30,836 nucleotides of DNA. Origin: Tubiluchus corallicola (lineage: Eukaryota; Priapulida; Priapulimorpha; Priapulimorphida; Tubiluchidae). The position numbers and the translations under genes were made by a program. Below the pieces are notes generated by a model. The model saw only the letters and a list, made by a program, of their open reading frames with translations, did no database searches and had not been told where the DNA came from. Each line of letters opens with the position of its first letter. The first letter of the stretch is position 1. Location of the stretch: NCBI GenBank assembly GCA_030141605.1, contig JAQGDQ010001066.1, positions 35,001-65,836 on the forward strand, read 5' to 3'. Positions 1 through 10,334 of the stretch are shown here, one piece after another.

Positions 1-645
1 TGGCGCAGTTCAGTACGATACAAATTATGTAATGCATTGCAATACAAAACAGCCGCTGCGCAACGTGGTACAATACAAATTAGTAAAATGTGAATTATTG
101 TGAATATTAGTAATATTGTGAATATTATCAAATATATATAGTGTATGATATTTAGCCGGTAGTATTTGGAAATTACTACATATTTTGCACAAATAATTCG
201 GGTTACACAATTTCTGTTGTGACAGAATTTTGGAAAAGAAACTACAAAAGTAACACGGGCTTATGACTATATGCAAAGCGTTTCTATGCGACTTTTTGTA
301 CTCAAAACGTTTTCCCGAAGAACACGTCTTTGATATGTCCGTTCGGCAACCAAAATTCAGGCGGTATTTATGCAGCTTACTGTATGTTAGCCCGGGGGAG
401 TGAAAGAAAATGAGATGCCGATATTTGGTACATGTCTTCTCCACCTTAATTTACGCTAAGTTAAGTCTGGGCAGTGTTCTGTGTCTGTGTGATGTAGTCG
501 GTCAGTAGAATGAGAACTTGGTCAGTGTTATTCGGTATGTGCGCCTGCCTGGCTGAAAAGGGGGAAGCAAGTCAGAGAGAAGGGAAGTTAGATGAGAGGA
601 GCAGTGATGATGATGAAGGAGAGATGAAAACAGAGGGTGATGGGT

Positions 646-647
<2 letters not shown>
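1..647. other. Intergenic, no gene recognised
   Basis: A+T-rich sequence without a convincing coding region. A 139-codon minus-strand open frame lies at 25-444, but its composition is rich in Cys, His, Asn and Phe without domain structure, so I read it as chance. From about 560 the sequence becomes purine-rich and grades into the GA microsatellite that follows. Confidence 0.6.
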
Positions 648-714
<67 letters not shown>

Positions 715-736
715 AGAGAGAGAGAGAGAGAGAGAG
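648..736. repeat. (GA)n microsatellite
   Basis: About 89 bases of nearly pure GA dinucleotide repeat, with one short interruption of the GGGAGGGAG type near 708-717. The purine-rich sequence for 100 bases upstream looks like a decayed extension of the same tract. Confidence 0.95.
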
Positions 737-787
737 TTTTAAAATAAAGTTTTAAAGCACATCAGAACAATCAGTTTATTGTAGCTG

Positions 788-975
788 TGCACCTGCATTT
801 TAACAATTTTAATTTTATTTGCCAAGTAGTTAGGTGCTGTATAAATAAGCTGTAAAATTAGCCCTTTATATCTTTCGTTTTTCACAGTTTTATTAAACAA
901 AAGTGGCACTGTGATTGAACCTTGCTTGACTCCTGTTTTTATTTTCTGGCAGAAATGGTAACATTTGCCTTTCTC
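788..975 (-). pseudogene. Possible reverse transcriptase relic (short)
   Basis: Translating the minus strand gives about 60 codons without a stop that contain TGVKQGS followed by PLLFN. This resembles the conserved TGVRQG...SPLLFN block of non-LTR reverse transcriptases. No YADD motif follows and no other RT block can be recognised, so at most this is a fragment of an old LINE. The match rests on one short motif and could be chance. Confidence 0.3.
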
Positions 976-1111
976 ATGCGTGAATTTTCCATTTCCTTTT
1001 CTTAGAAGTTCTTTGATATTAAGATTTTTTATATTGTACTGCTTACACTGTTACTGAGAGACAGTATTTTTGGTCAAATTAACTGGGAAGTTATAACCAA
1101 TGAACACCTCT

Positions 1112-1667
1112 TTAAAGGAAAACTGGAGATTGTGTAGGCATGAGTTCAAAATAAAGAATGCTGTAAAATATTGAAAACTACAATAACTTTTTTTCAATCA
1201 AAGCTTAGATTAAATAATAATTACCTCGGATAGTCAAATTTCGTTAAACTTTCAAAGCTACGCGCAGCTCAGTGAATCTATTAAGATTGGCAGCGGCGCC
1301 TTTTTGTCACATTCGCGTGGACGACAAATGGAAGGCGGTACCGTGATAAGCATGATCATGAACTGCTGTGTTAGTTTCTGACGTCATATGATGTAAAGCC
1401 CATTTTTCGTGACATCATGCGTTTAAACAGTACTGTAACATTTGTGCCAATGTGCTTGACGCGCAATGGAAGACGCCAGCCATTGCACAAACTATGGTTA
1501 GTTTCTGACGTAAGCAATAGCTGTATTCAGTTGCCGTTATATGACTATCTAAGCTAATTATTCAAATATAAGGAACAATTGATAACTTTTATAGGCAAGA
1601 AAATGTATATTTTGGACAGTAAATTAAAATGAGATTGAGTCTAAACAATCGTCCGGTCTTCCTTTAA
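1112..1667 (-). mobile_element. MITE-like element, copy 1 (about 556 bp)
   Basis: This stretch is the reverse complement of 22653-23197 over almost its whole length, although the flanks differ. The ends form an imperfect terminal inverted repeat: the left end has AAAGGAAAACTGGAGATTGT and the right end, read in reverse complement, has AAAGGAAGACCGGACGATTGT-like sequence. Both ends abut TTAA (1112-1115 and 1664-1667), which would suit a TTAA target-site duplication as used by piggyBac-type elements. No coding capacity is seen. The class is inferred, and copy 2 does not preserve the TTAA. Strand is given relative to copy 2. Confidence 0.7.
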
Positions 1668-1789
1668 TAACATTTCGAAAAGAACCTTTAATGTACATTT
1701 AGTTTGATGCAACGTCTCTCCTTTCTTATCTGAGCAGAAAGCAAACAAACGAACCAAAAATTCAATTCCAGTTTTCATCAGGATAGCAG

Positions 1790-3203
1790 ACTTTAGTCTT
1801 GCTCTCAACATTGTGCCACAAGCACTGTGCAACTTTAGTCTTGCTCTCGACGTTGCGCCACAAGCACTGTGCAACTTTAGTCTTGCTCTCGACATTGTGC
1901 CACAAACACTGTGCAACTTTAGTCTTGATCTCGACATTGTGCCAAAAGCACTGTGCAACTTTAGTCTTGATCTCAACATTGTGCCACAAGCACTGTGCAA
2001 CTTTAGTCTTGATCTCGACATTGTGCCACAAGCACTGTGCCACTTTAGTCTTGACCTCGACATTGTGCCAAAAGCACTGTGCAACTTTAGCCTTGTTCCC
2101 GACATTGTGCCGAAAGCACTCTGTAGAATATAGTCTTGTTCTCGACATTGTGCCAAAAGCACTGGTGCAACCTTAGCCTTGTTATCCGCATTGTGCGGAA
2201 AGCACTCTGTAGAATTTAGTCTTGTTCTCGACATTGGGCCAAAAGCACTGGTGCAACTTTAGCCTTGACCTCGACATTGTGTCAAAAGCACTGTGCAAGT
2301 TTAGCCTTGACCTCGACATTGTGCCAAAAGCACTGTGCAACTTTAGCCTTGTTCTCGACATTGTGCCAAAAGCACTGTGCAACTTTAGTCTTGTTATCCG
2401 CATTGTGCCGAAAGCACTGTGCAACTTTAGCCTTGACCTCGACATTGTGCCAAAAGCACTGTGCAACTTTAGCCTTGTTCTCGACATTGTGCCGAAAGCA
2501 CTCTGTAGAATATAGTCTTGTTCTCGACATTGTGCCAAAAGCGCTGGTGCAAGTTTAGCCTTGACCTCGACATTGTGCCAAAAGCACTGTGCAACTTTAG
2601 CCTTGTTCTCGACATTGTGCCAAAAGCACTGTGCAACTTTAGTCTTGTTATCCGCATTGTGCCGAAAGCACTGTGCAACTTTAGCCTTGACCTCGACATT
2701 GTGCCAAAAGCACTGTGCAACTTTAGCCTTGTTCTCGACATTGTGCCGAAAGCACTCTGTAGAATATAGTCTTGTTCTCGACATTGTGCCAAAAGCACTG
2801 GTGCAACTTTAGCCTTGCAATCCGCATTGTGCCAAAAGCACTGTGCAACTTTAGCCTTGATCTCGACATTGTGCCAAAAGCACTGTGCAACTTTAGCCTT
2901 GACCTCGACATTGTGCCGAAAGCACTGTGCAACTTTAGCCTTGACCTCGACATTGTGCCAAAAGCACTGTGCAACTTTAGCCTTGATATCGACATTGTGC
3001 CAAAAGCACTGTGCAACTTTAGCCTTGATTTCGACATTGTGCCAAAAGCATTGGTGCCACTTTAGCCTTGACCTCGACATTGTGCCAAAAGCACTGTGCA
3101 ACTTTAGCCTTGTTCTCGACATTGTGCCAAAAGCACTGTGCAACTTTAGCCTTGATTTCGACGTTGTGCCAAAAGCACTGTGCAACTTTAGCCATGTTAT
3201 TGA
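1790..3203. repeat. 42-bp minisatellite, about 33 units
   Basis: Tandem array with a 42-bp period, checked from successive ACTTTAG starts at 1790, 1832 and 1874. A typical unit contains ACTTTAGCCTTG, then TCGACATTGTGCC, then AAAAGCACTGTGCA. Variant units carrying CTCTGTAGAAT and GCTGGTGCA add one base each and occur at 2119, 2205, 2501 and 2755. Because 42 is a multiple of three and the unit lacks stops in several frames, long open frames appear on both strands; they are artefacts. GTGC-CAAAA-GCAC in each unit could form a small hairpin. The array begins about 120 bp from the end of the MITE-like element. Confidence 0.95.
2270..2777. repeat. Higher-order 254-bp duplication inside the minisatellite
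   Basis: The CTCTGTAGAA variant occurs at 2501 and again at 2755, 254 bases apart (six 42-bp units plus 2). The intervening series of unit variants (GACCTC, GTTCTC, GTTATCCGC, GACCTC, GTTCTC, then the CTCTGTAG unit) is the same in 2270-2523 and 2524-2777, with only one or two differences seen. This marks a recent multi-unit duplication by unequal exchange or replication slippage. Confidence 0.85.
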
Positions 3204-3363
3204 CACATGGTGTCATATAATAGTGATGGTGGTGTCATTTCCGAGGGATGTCTGGTTCGCGGGTTTTACTCGCTAGATGGCGCCAGGAACTCCTTGGTCT
3301 TTCGTTTCGCCATCGTTTGTGTCACATTTCACTTTGCAGCATTTTTTTCAAATCGTGCATCAT

Positions 3364-4055
3364 ATAGGTTTTACAAGTCAAACGTAGACACAGGAAAGTT
3401 CAAATGTGACTTACGTAAGTCAAACGTAGATGCATTACTTTAAATAAATCAGTAATAAAGTCATTTAAGTGCAAATTACGAAAAGGTAAAACAAAGATAG
3501 TCATCATCTCTTTCATAACTTTTAAAAATGCGTTGTTTATCCTCTTTTAGAAACGAAATTCTTTGATAAACCATAACGTCGGTAGAAAAGAATATATTGG
3601 TTCCCACTTCCCAATGAACAATGAATCACTAATTAGTTTTTTAAGTAATGCGTTAGCACTGCATGAATGAATTAGTTTCTCTCAAGAAACATTTTTTTAT
3701 TTTAAGAATGTATTGCTTTCTCTAACAGTTCCAATGGTATGTAAAGTTTACAGAATATTAATGAACTATTAGTAGACCTATAAAGTTATTATTTTCACAG
3801 CAATTTTGAAATTAATATTAAAGAAGATTAAATTTAACATCCTTAAGGTTTACACATCCGCATTTGGGATACCAATTTCACATTTGACTTGACATGTGTC
3901 TACATTTGATTTACCAAAAACGCTTGAGATTTCTTGAAACCCGTTGTTAACACATTTGAACTAACCTAAGTCTACATTTGAACTAACCTAAGTCTACATT
4001 TGACTTGACCTAGGTCTATATTTGGCATGTAAAACCTATAAGAAACCTTGATATG
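3364..4055. repeat. Foldback-type inverted repeat
   Basis: The left arm at 3364-3434 matches the reverse complement of about 3958-4052. Both arms share ATAGGTTTTACA followed by two or more versions of an AAGTCAAAYGTAGA motif. The right arm contains tandem copies of a roughly 22-bp unit (CTACATTTGAACTAACCTAAG, with variants) from about 3890 to 4025. About 450 bp of A+T-rich sequence lies between the arms. Long arms built from short tandem repeats are typical of foldback or MITE-like elements. I see no coding sequence and did not find a convincing target-site duplication. Confidence 0.5.
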
Positions 4056-5642
4056 TGAAACCTTATATGAAACCCTACATATTTGATATGTAAAACCTAT
4101 ATAGAAACGCGGTATCCAGGGAGACCGTTACTAGGCATTTGGTCAGCCTGCCATTTCACGAAATTTCACGAGCAACACCGACTAAAATATTTTGTATAAA
4201 AATGAAATTTCGAGACCCGATTTCATTAGCAAGGAAGTCACGAAATTTAATAAAACTAGTGTCAAACTTGTCTATTAACCACTTATTTGCATTCCTGTGA
4301 AGTGAACAAAGCGAGCTTATGATACACCTCTACAATATGCGCAAAAATAATATAAAACATTGGCTATATTTTGGCTATACAGTCACTGTACTGGAAATCT
4401 GGCATTGGCGGGCTTTGTGGCCTCCACTTGTTGTTGGTTTTCGCCACCTTGTGGCGATTTTTTGGCCTGGTCACGTGATCAGTTTGATCGGTGTCAGAGG
4501 CGTGTGACGTGAGGACGTGTCATTGTGGGTTGATTAATGTTGTCGTTATCTGTTGCAATTGCTTATGATTTGGGGCTAAAAGCGTACGTATATACTCAAA
4601 TTACTTTATAAAATTTAAATTTACTATTAGATAACAGCTGTTTATTGATTAATGCGGCGGTGCAGTGTGAAACTCTGAATTATGTAAAATTGACTTTTGG
4701 CTAGTGTTATTTTTTTGTCATTTGTTTTTGGTTTTGTTTAGATGGAATGATATGTTTTGGTAAATAAAAAAGGAAGAAAGAGCAAAATGTAATCTAGCTT
4801 CAAATTTGGTTTTGAAAGCCCAAACAGTCACTCTGCCTATAGTTTAAGAACAAGTATTATTGGATCAGGAAATTTTATTGTATATTATATAAGCCTCTAA
4901 ACTTATTTATTTGATTTTATAGTAGAATATTTAGAAGATGAAGTGATTTATTGATGTACTTTTTAACTGATGTTTCATATTTTTAATTTCTGTTTATTTT
5001 TATTATGTTTTTTTTGTAAATTTTCGTAGTTTTCTAATAGTTTTTATTGTAAATTATCAGCTTTTACATGACATTTTAGTGTGCTGAAATAAACTTTAAA
5101 CAAACATAAATAGATAAAATAAGCATGTATGTTATGCGCAAATTACACGTATAATTTGTTTTTTATTTTTCCCGCATGAGGGAGCCAAAAACTAAGGGGG
5201 ACAAGTGGGCAATTCCTGGCAGGCTTGACTGGTTATTGCAGAGACTAACTTGTAATGTGGATAATGCAATTTTTATGTGAGAAATTTAATGTCATGCTTC
5301 ATAAACCATAAACATTGTGCTCACTCTAGCCGAATGAAGTAAGTGATTTTTGTAAATCTAAGTTTATTAATTAGAAAGCAATTTTCTGTGTAATTTTTTT
5401 GTTCAAATTTCTGTAGTTTTGTTCAAATTGCATTACTGAAAATTTCATGTATTCTTTTGTTTTTCTCCTATAGAAAATGAAGACTGCAGTAAACACCTTA
5501 TGAAAGGTACTGCCGTGTGTTAACAATGTACATAAAATACTAATGATAATACTGGGTAAGTATCATTGAAGAAATCTAAATCTGGTCGATGTTACCCCAA
5601 TGTACCATATCAGTAGAGGTAACTGACGTATGAAAATAATAT
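4056..5642. other. Intergenic, no gene recognised
   Basis: A+T-rich sequence with only short open frames. The 62-codon frame at 4319-4507 has no recognisable domain. I see no RNA gene or mobile-element coding sequence here. Confidence 0.6.
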
Positions 5643-5984
5643 TGTTACGGAGGCACCTGTGTCGAGTCAGGTGTAGGGCCCTCTACACGCCCTGCTTCCA
5701 CGTCAGCAGCGACTCACCCCTTTCTTGTAGGTCCAGACGTCTTGTTTGGGCCTACACGTGGTGTGAGAAGCCAGCTGACCTGGAATGCCAGTATAAAAGC
5801 GTGTAGAGGTCACTACAACCTTGATTTCTGACACAGGTGCTCCTCGGGTGTAGTGCTGTTACTGAGTTATTTTTTTGTGCACGTGTATTTTTGTTACTTA
5901 TTTTTATTAGTGCTGTTAATAAACTCCGTACAGAGTAGTTTTTGTGTATTTTGTTTTATGAGAGTTAGATGACACGCTATAACA
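5643..5984 (+). mobile_element. Probable solo LTR (342 bp)
   Basis: The segment starts TGTTACGGAGG and ends CGCTATAACA, giving the short TGTTA...TAACA inverted ends typical of LTRs. It contains a TATA-like TATAAAAG at about 5792 and an AATAAA polyadenylation signal at about 5920, in the order expected for U3, R and U5. It is markedly richer in G+C than its surroundings. No gag or pol sequence adjoins it in either direction, so it would be a solo LTR left by recombination. I could not find a clear 4-6 bp target-site duplication, which lowers confidence. Confidence 0.6.
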
Positions 5985-6222
5985 GGTATAAGGTACTTGT
6001 TTACAGACATTAATTTAGCTAATTAACATAACATTTGTAATTAAAATTGACATTTGTAGTTAAGTAATCAGTTACACAACGATAGTAAAATGGATCTTCA
6101 TGATGCGCAATATCAAGACCGCTATGCCATCTTGGAGTTCGACCCCCTGGGTCGCATTCAGTCCAATATTAATAATTACATTCCAAGATTGCAGCTAACG
6201 GAGGATGACGTTTTTTTCTCTT

Positions 6223-6653
6223 TAAGCACAAGAAAACCCTCCACTTACATAAAGCTTAAAAAGTTCATTTCGAAATTTTATACCGCTTACGCGCTCCCAT
6301 GGCTTAAACTTCCGCGATGGCCGTTAAGGGCAGCCATTTTAATGGTTGGTCGTCTGAAACAAGTTTTGGACATCAAGTAAAGTTTGGTAAAATAATCAGA
6401 GCATTCCTAACATACATTTTGCTAATTAAGTAAAATTTTAAATTATTGCATCTTGTCAATAAGATTAAAAATACGTTTTTGGCTAATGAATGGCGCACCC
6501 TGGAGGGTGAGTCATTTTACCAATTCGCACAAACATTTTAAATTATTAGTCTAGTTACATAAGTCTTTCCAGCAAGTAAGCGAAATGTTAAGTAATATAG
6601 ATTTGCATAGAAAGTTTTTTGGGACATAATTTAACATTGCCTTTTCTTCCTCC
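6223..6653 (-). repeat. Dispersed repeat R, copy 1 (inverted)
   Basis: Reverse complement of the repeat at 9423-9907 and 27951-28416. Shared landmarks, read in the R orientation, are GGAAGAAAAGG at one end, GCAAATCTATATTACTTA, CCATTAAAATGGCTG, and GCAGGGTTTTCTTGTGC-like sequence at the other end. Homology stops abruptly at both ends while the flanks differ, which shows a discrete mobile or dispersed unit. No coding capacity is seen. With copy 2 it forms inverted repeats around gene A. The open frame at 6090-6380 runs into this repeat and is therefore unlikely to be a gene. Confidence 0.8.
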
Positions 6654-7194
6654 TGTTTTTAGTGGCATAGTGACGTCATGTAATGGCGCCATCGGAAAAT
6701 TATTGCGGGAGATTTAAAATGAAAACAAAACAAAATATAATTTTTTAAGGGAAATTTTGCGAAACCTATACCAGGTGCCCCTTTTCTTTACTTTAAGTGG
6801 CGTTTACCAGACATCCCGATGCACACGCATTTGAGGTTGGGGAGGCCGAATAGGTAATCGGTATATATTGTTTCCAGTTTATGCAGCCTGAGTTACTCTT
6901 TTTCTGAAGTGATTCCTATTGGTTTTTTTCCCAGGCTCTTTCATGGGTGGAAAACGCGTCCGCACAACGCATCCGGATGCTAGGTAAGTGCCACTTTTCA
7001 TTGATTAATGGAGTCGTGATTTTAGAGTCTTTACATTCTAAACAGCAGACTAACAATTTGCATATAATCAAATCTGACGAGTAGAACGCTAATTGTTTCT
7101 ACATATTATCTTTTTTTGGATTTTAATAACTTAATACGTAGAACGATGTTGTTCTTTTAGAATCAGTTGTTCTAAATTAAATCATAGCAAAAAA
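6654..7194 (+). promoter_or_regulatory. Upstream region of gene A with possible 5' UTR intron
   Basis: About 540 bp between repeat R and the gene A start codon. A consensus-like donor (TAG|GTAAGTG, GT at 6984) and a pyrimidine-rich acceptor (TTCTTTTAG, AG at 7159-7160) would remove a 177-bp intron and place a short leader exon just upstream of the gene. The last 45 bp before the ATG resemble the same region of gene B (TTTAGAATYAG, GTTCTAAA, AGCAAA before ATG). No TATA box can be placed with confidence. Splicing is a prediction from sequence only. Confidence 0.35.
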
Positions 7195-8985
7195 ATGAAG
7201 AAATTGTCCGCATTGCTATTTTTGTTGTATCTTTTTAAAAACACTTTAAGCACTAGACCCTGGAATGTAAAAGATCCAAATAATTTTAAAGTATTATATC
7301 CATATAAGGATGGAAATCACAACCATAAAGAGGAACTTCCAGCTCAAAACGTATCTATTATAGCTGACCCGATGCTGTACAAAGACAACGGATCCAACTC
7401 GCTCCTACGAGAAGTGTGTGTTACAAAAGATCCCAGTGACCCCAGGCAAGCGATATTCTTTGGTTTGCGGAACATGGACCTTCCATGTGACACTGACTCT
7501 GTATACATATATTCAGTAGATTTAATATCAGGTCATGAAGGGGAATCTAAGACTTTATGTAACAAAGACGTAAGCTGGTTTCAATCTGGATTATCTGGAC
7601 CTGCTACACTATGTGTTTACTTTAAAACAAATGAAACAGGAACAAATCCTGCTGTTGAGGTACTAATCGAAGTCCGTCATCCTCCATCAACATGTGAAGA
7701 ATGTGGAGACAACGCTGCCCAATGCAATCGTAAATACGAGAGCGAACCTGAATACTTTGTTTGCAAATGCAACCGAAGCGTCGTACAATGGATTGGGCCA
7801 GTCTGTGACGACCGAAGAGATCTTTGCTTCTCTATGCCATGTCAGAACTCCGGAAAATGTAATAATTTCTACAGTGCTTTTAACTGTACCTGCCCAGCTG
7901 GTTATGTTGATGAGTTGTGCAGCAAATTTGATCCTTGCTTTTCGACTCCATGTCAGAATGGCGGAACATGCACAAATATGACGGACAAGTACACATGCTC
8001 TTGTGAAGAAGGATATGTTGGATATAATTGCGAGACATTTGACCCCTGCTCTTCGACTCCATGTCAGAATGGTGGAAAATGCGCAAATATGCCGGACAAA
8101 TACACCTGCTCTTGTAAAGAAGGATATGCTGGATATAATTGCATGACATTTGGCCCCTGCTCTTCAAATCCATGTCAGAATGGTGGAACATGCACAAATA
8201 CGCTGTTCAAACACACATGCTCTTGTGAAGAAGGATATTTTGGATATAATTGCGGAGCATTTGTCCCCTGTTCTTCAAATCCATGTCAGAATGGTGGAAC
8301 ATGCACAACTATGCCGGACAAATACACATGCTCTTGTGAAGAAGGATATGCTGGATATAATTGCGAGACATTTAACCCCTGTTCTTCAAATCCGTGCCAG
8401 AATAGTGGAAAGTGTATTAAAGCATATATGACTGAGGCATATTTTTGTTCATGTGCGCAAGGATACCAAGGGGCCAACTGCAACATGTCTGACCCTTGCA
8501 CTTCATACCCATGTCTGTACAATGGAACATGCACTCGTGAAGACAACATTTACAGGTGTAAATGTCTCGAACCATTTTCTGGTGAAAATTGCAACATACT
8601 GATTAAGGAAGGAATATGTCCAAGTAAGGAGAAACTTGATAAAAGCAAATGTCTAACTGCGTCTTGTAGCAAGGATAATGATTGTGGTGGAATTGAAAAA
8701 TGCTGTGAGTACGAATCTTGTGGCAAAATCTGCATTCTTCCATCAGGTTACTTAAAAGCTGATGAAAAAAAAACCCAAAAGGCATCGCTGAACATATTTG
8801 AAATTCTTGGCATCACTATGGCTTGTGTATACATTATTATTTTGATAACAGGCTTAACTACACTTCATCTACGACGAATGCAAATACAACCTGCTGTGGT
8901 ATCTTCAACGTGGTTAAACGAGGAAGAAGAATCACAAAAAAAACAGGAAGAGGAGGAATCAGACACAGACTATGAAAGGCTATGA
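7195..8985 (+). CDS. Gene A: CUB-like/EGF/WAP type I membrane protein (596 aa)
   Basis: Intact single-exon coding frame. Residues 1-19 form a signal peptide (MKKL, then a Leu-rich core, ending near STRPW). Residues 35-160 resemble a CUB domain in layout (Cys, VYIYS, LCNK, CVYFKTNE, VEVLIEV); this is inferred by eye. Residues 165-204 are an atypical six-Cys EGF, and 210-243 a normal EGF. Four 37-aa EGF modules follow at 245-392, then two divergent ones to about 470. Residues 471-518 have the eight cysteines of a WAP four-disulfide core (ICPSK, DNDCGG, KCCEYESCGKIC). A transmembrane helix lies near 537-560, then a short tail with acidic clusters ending DTDYERL. It is presumably a cell-surface receptor or adhesion protein. 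I recognise the domains but not a named orthologue. The start is set by the signal peptide and by agreement with gene B. Confidence 0.88.
   Translation: MKKLSALLFLLYLFKNTLSTRPWNVKDPNNFKVLYPYKDGNHNHKEELPAQNVSIIADPMLYKDNGSNSLLREVCVTKDPSDPRQAIFFGLRNMDLPCDTDSVYIYSVDLISGHEGESKTLCNKDVSWFQSGLSGPATLCVYFKTNETGTNPAVEVLIEVRHPPSTCEECGDNAAQCNRKYESEPEYFVCKCNRSVVQWIGPVCDDRRDLCFSMPCQNSGKCNNFYSAFNCTCPAGYVDELCSKFDPCFSTPCQNGGTCTNMTDKYTCSCEEGYVGYNCETFDPCSSTPCQNGGKCANMPDKYTCSCKEGYAGYNCMTFGPCSSNPCQNGGTCTNTLFKHTCSCEEGYFGYNCGAFVPCSSNPCQNGGTCTTMPDKYTCSCEEGYAGYNCETFNPCSSNPCQNSGKCIKAYMTEAYFCSCAQGYQGANCNMSDPCTSYPCLYNGTCTREDNIYRCKCLEPFSGENCNILIKEGICPSKEKLDKSKCLTASCSKDNDCGGIEKCCEYESCGKICILPSGYLKADEKKTQKASLNIFEILGITMACVYIIILITGLTTLHLRRMQIQPAVVSSTWLNEEEESQKKQEEEESDTDYERL
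7927..8370 (+). repeat. Gene A EGF array: four 111-bp units
   Basis: Four tandem 37-codon EGF modules beginning at the Phe codon of FDPC (7927, 8038, 8149, 8260). They are more divergent from one another (FDPC, FDPC, FGPC, FVPC starts) than the units of gene B, which suggests an older or less often exchanged array. Confidence 0.9.
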
Positions 8986-9422
8986 CTCAATCAGTAGACA
9001 ACAAATAAAGAAAGAAAGTCCAGACTAACTTCACACAGGAACAGCTAAATTATCGCTGGAAACTATTTTACTCAGTTGTAGAAAATCCTACTGCAGGCAG
9101 TATACAATGCACATTACTGTCTGTACGGAAGTATGTAATATCCTAGATTAAATGACTGGATTGAATCAGCAATTTTGCTATGTTATCTGACGAATGCACG
9201 TGCGCATGTGCAATGGCTTATTTCCTTGGCAAGGGGAATTTGGTTTAAAAGGACAAGAAAACGGGTACCTGAAGTAGGTTACAGAAAAATCGCCTTAAAA
9301 ATTACATTACTTTGCAGCATTTTTATGCGTATATCATGTTTGTGTGGAAAGGAATTTTTTGTCTTCATTTTAAATCTCTTGCAATACTGTTCCAATACTA
9401 CTCACTACGCAACGTAATTTAG
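8986..9422 (+). promoter_or_regulatory. Gene A 3' UTR and 3' flank, shared with genes B and C
   Basis: A polyadenylation signal AATAAA lies at 9004-9009, 19 bases after the stop. The sequence from the stop onward is nearly identical to 27510-27950 downstream of pseudogene C. It is recognisably related to 22380-22650 downstream of gene B (CCAGACTAAC, CAGCTAAATTA, then TTGGTT). The shared 3' flank shows that the three genes arose by DNA duplication that included flanking sequence. Confidence 0.7.
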
Positions 9423-9907
9423 GGGAAGAAAAGGAAATGTTAAATTACGTCCCAAGATCTTTCCATGCAAATCTATATTACTTAGCATTTTACTTATCTG
9501 CTGGAAAGACATATGTAGCTAGACTAATAATTTAAAATTTTTGTGCCAATTGGTAAAATGTCGCTGACTCACACTCCAGGGCGCGCCACTCACTAGTCAA
9601 AAAGGTATTTTTAATCTTGATGAAAAGACACAGTAATTTAAAATTTTACTTAGTTAGCAAGATGTGCGCTACGAACACTCTGAATATTTTTTCAACCTTT
9701 ACTTAATGTTATCAAAACTTGTTTCAAACGATCTACCATTAAAATGGCTGCGCCTAACAGTCATCGCGGAAGTTTAAAAATATATAAGTTTATACAGATT
9801 TTACGGCCGATGCAAGCCATGCATACGAAAATGTAGTAAGTAAGTGGTATATAATTTCAAGACAAATTTTTTAAGCTTCGTGTAAGTGCAGGGTTTTCTT
9901 GTGCTTT
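9423..9907 (+). repeat. Dispersed repeat R, copy 2
   Basis: Direct match to 27951-28416 within the segmental duplication, and inverted match to 6223-6653. The R copies 1 and 2 flank gene A in opposite orientation about 2.8 kb apart. The sequence contains an ATTAAAATGGCTG-type block and several A+T-rich stretches but no coding frame. Confidence 0.8.
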
Positions 9908-10334
9908 CGATTTTGAAATATGCAGCATTTTGATGTTTAGGATCAGCACGATACATTTTTCCTTAAATATTTCTTGTACACATAATCTGCAAGAAATGTG
10001 AAACCAAAATTCTGCCAACTGTTTAGTTTATGCAATCTTATTTTACCGTCCTTGGACGCTATTGTAAAACTAATTCAAAACATCCTCTGGTTACAAAGAT
10101 AATACAATTTTGACGTACGAAAGCCAAGGCGTACAATTAGTTCTTATGCAACGTTTTAATAAATAACGGTAGTGATAGTCGCAATCTAATAAGTATGAGG
10201 CAAACGATTGAGTTGTAACATAATGTTATCAACTGAACATAATAAATTTAGTTTAAGTTAAAATGTTTATTGCTAAATAAATTAGAACATTATGGCATTA
10301 ATCCCAGCTTGAAATAATTAAATAATATTTACAA

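Noticed and set aside
25-444. 139-codon minus-strand open frame
   Set aside because: No signal peptide, domain or compositional evidence; A+T-rich chance frame.
1790-3203. CRISPR-like array
   Set aside because: Units are directly adjacent with no unique spacers, and the context is an animal genome.
1641-3276. Overlapping open frames on both strands across the 42-bp array
   Set aside because: Same artefact, from a 42-bp repeat. The peptides are simple 14-residue repeats with no domain, and several frames are open at once.
4319-4507. 62-codon open frame
   Set aside because: Short, no homology recognised, and no supporting context.
6090-6380. 96-codon open frame upstream of gene A
   Set aside because: More than half lies in dispersed repeat R, whose other copies are not open; no recognisable domain.
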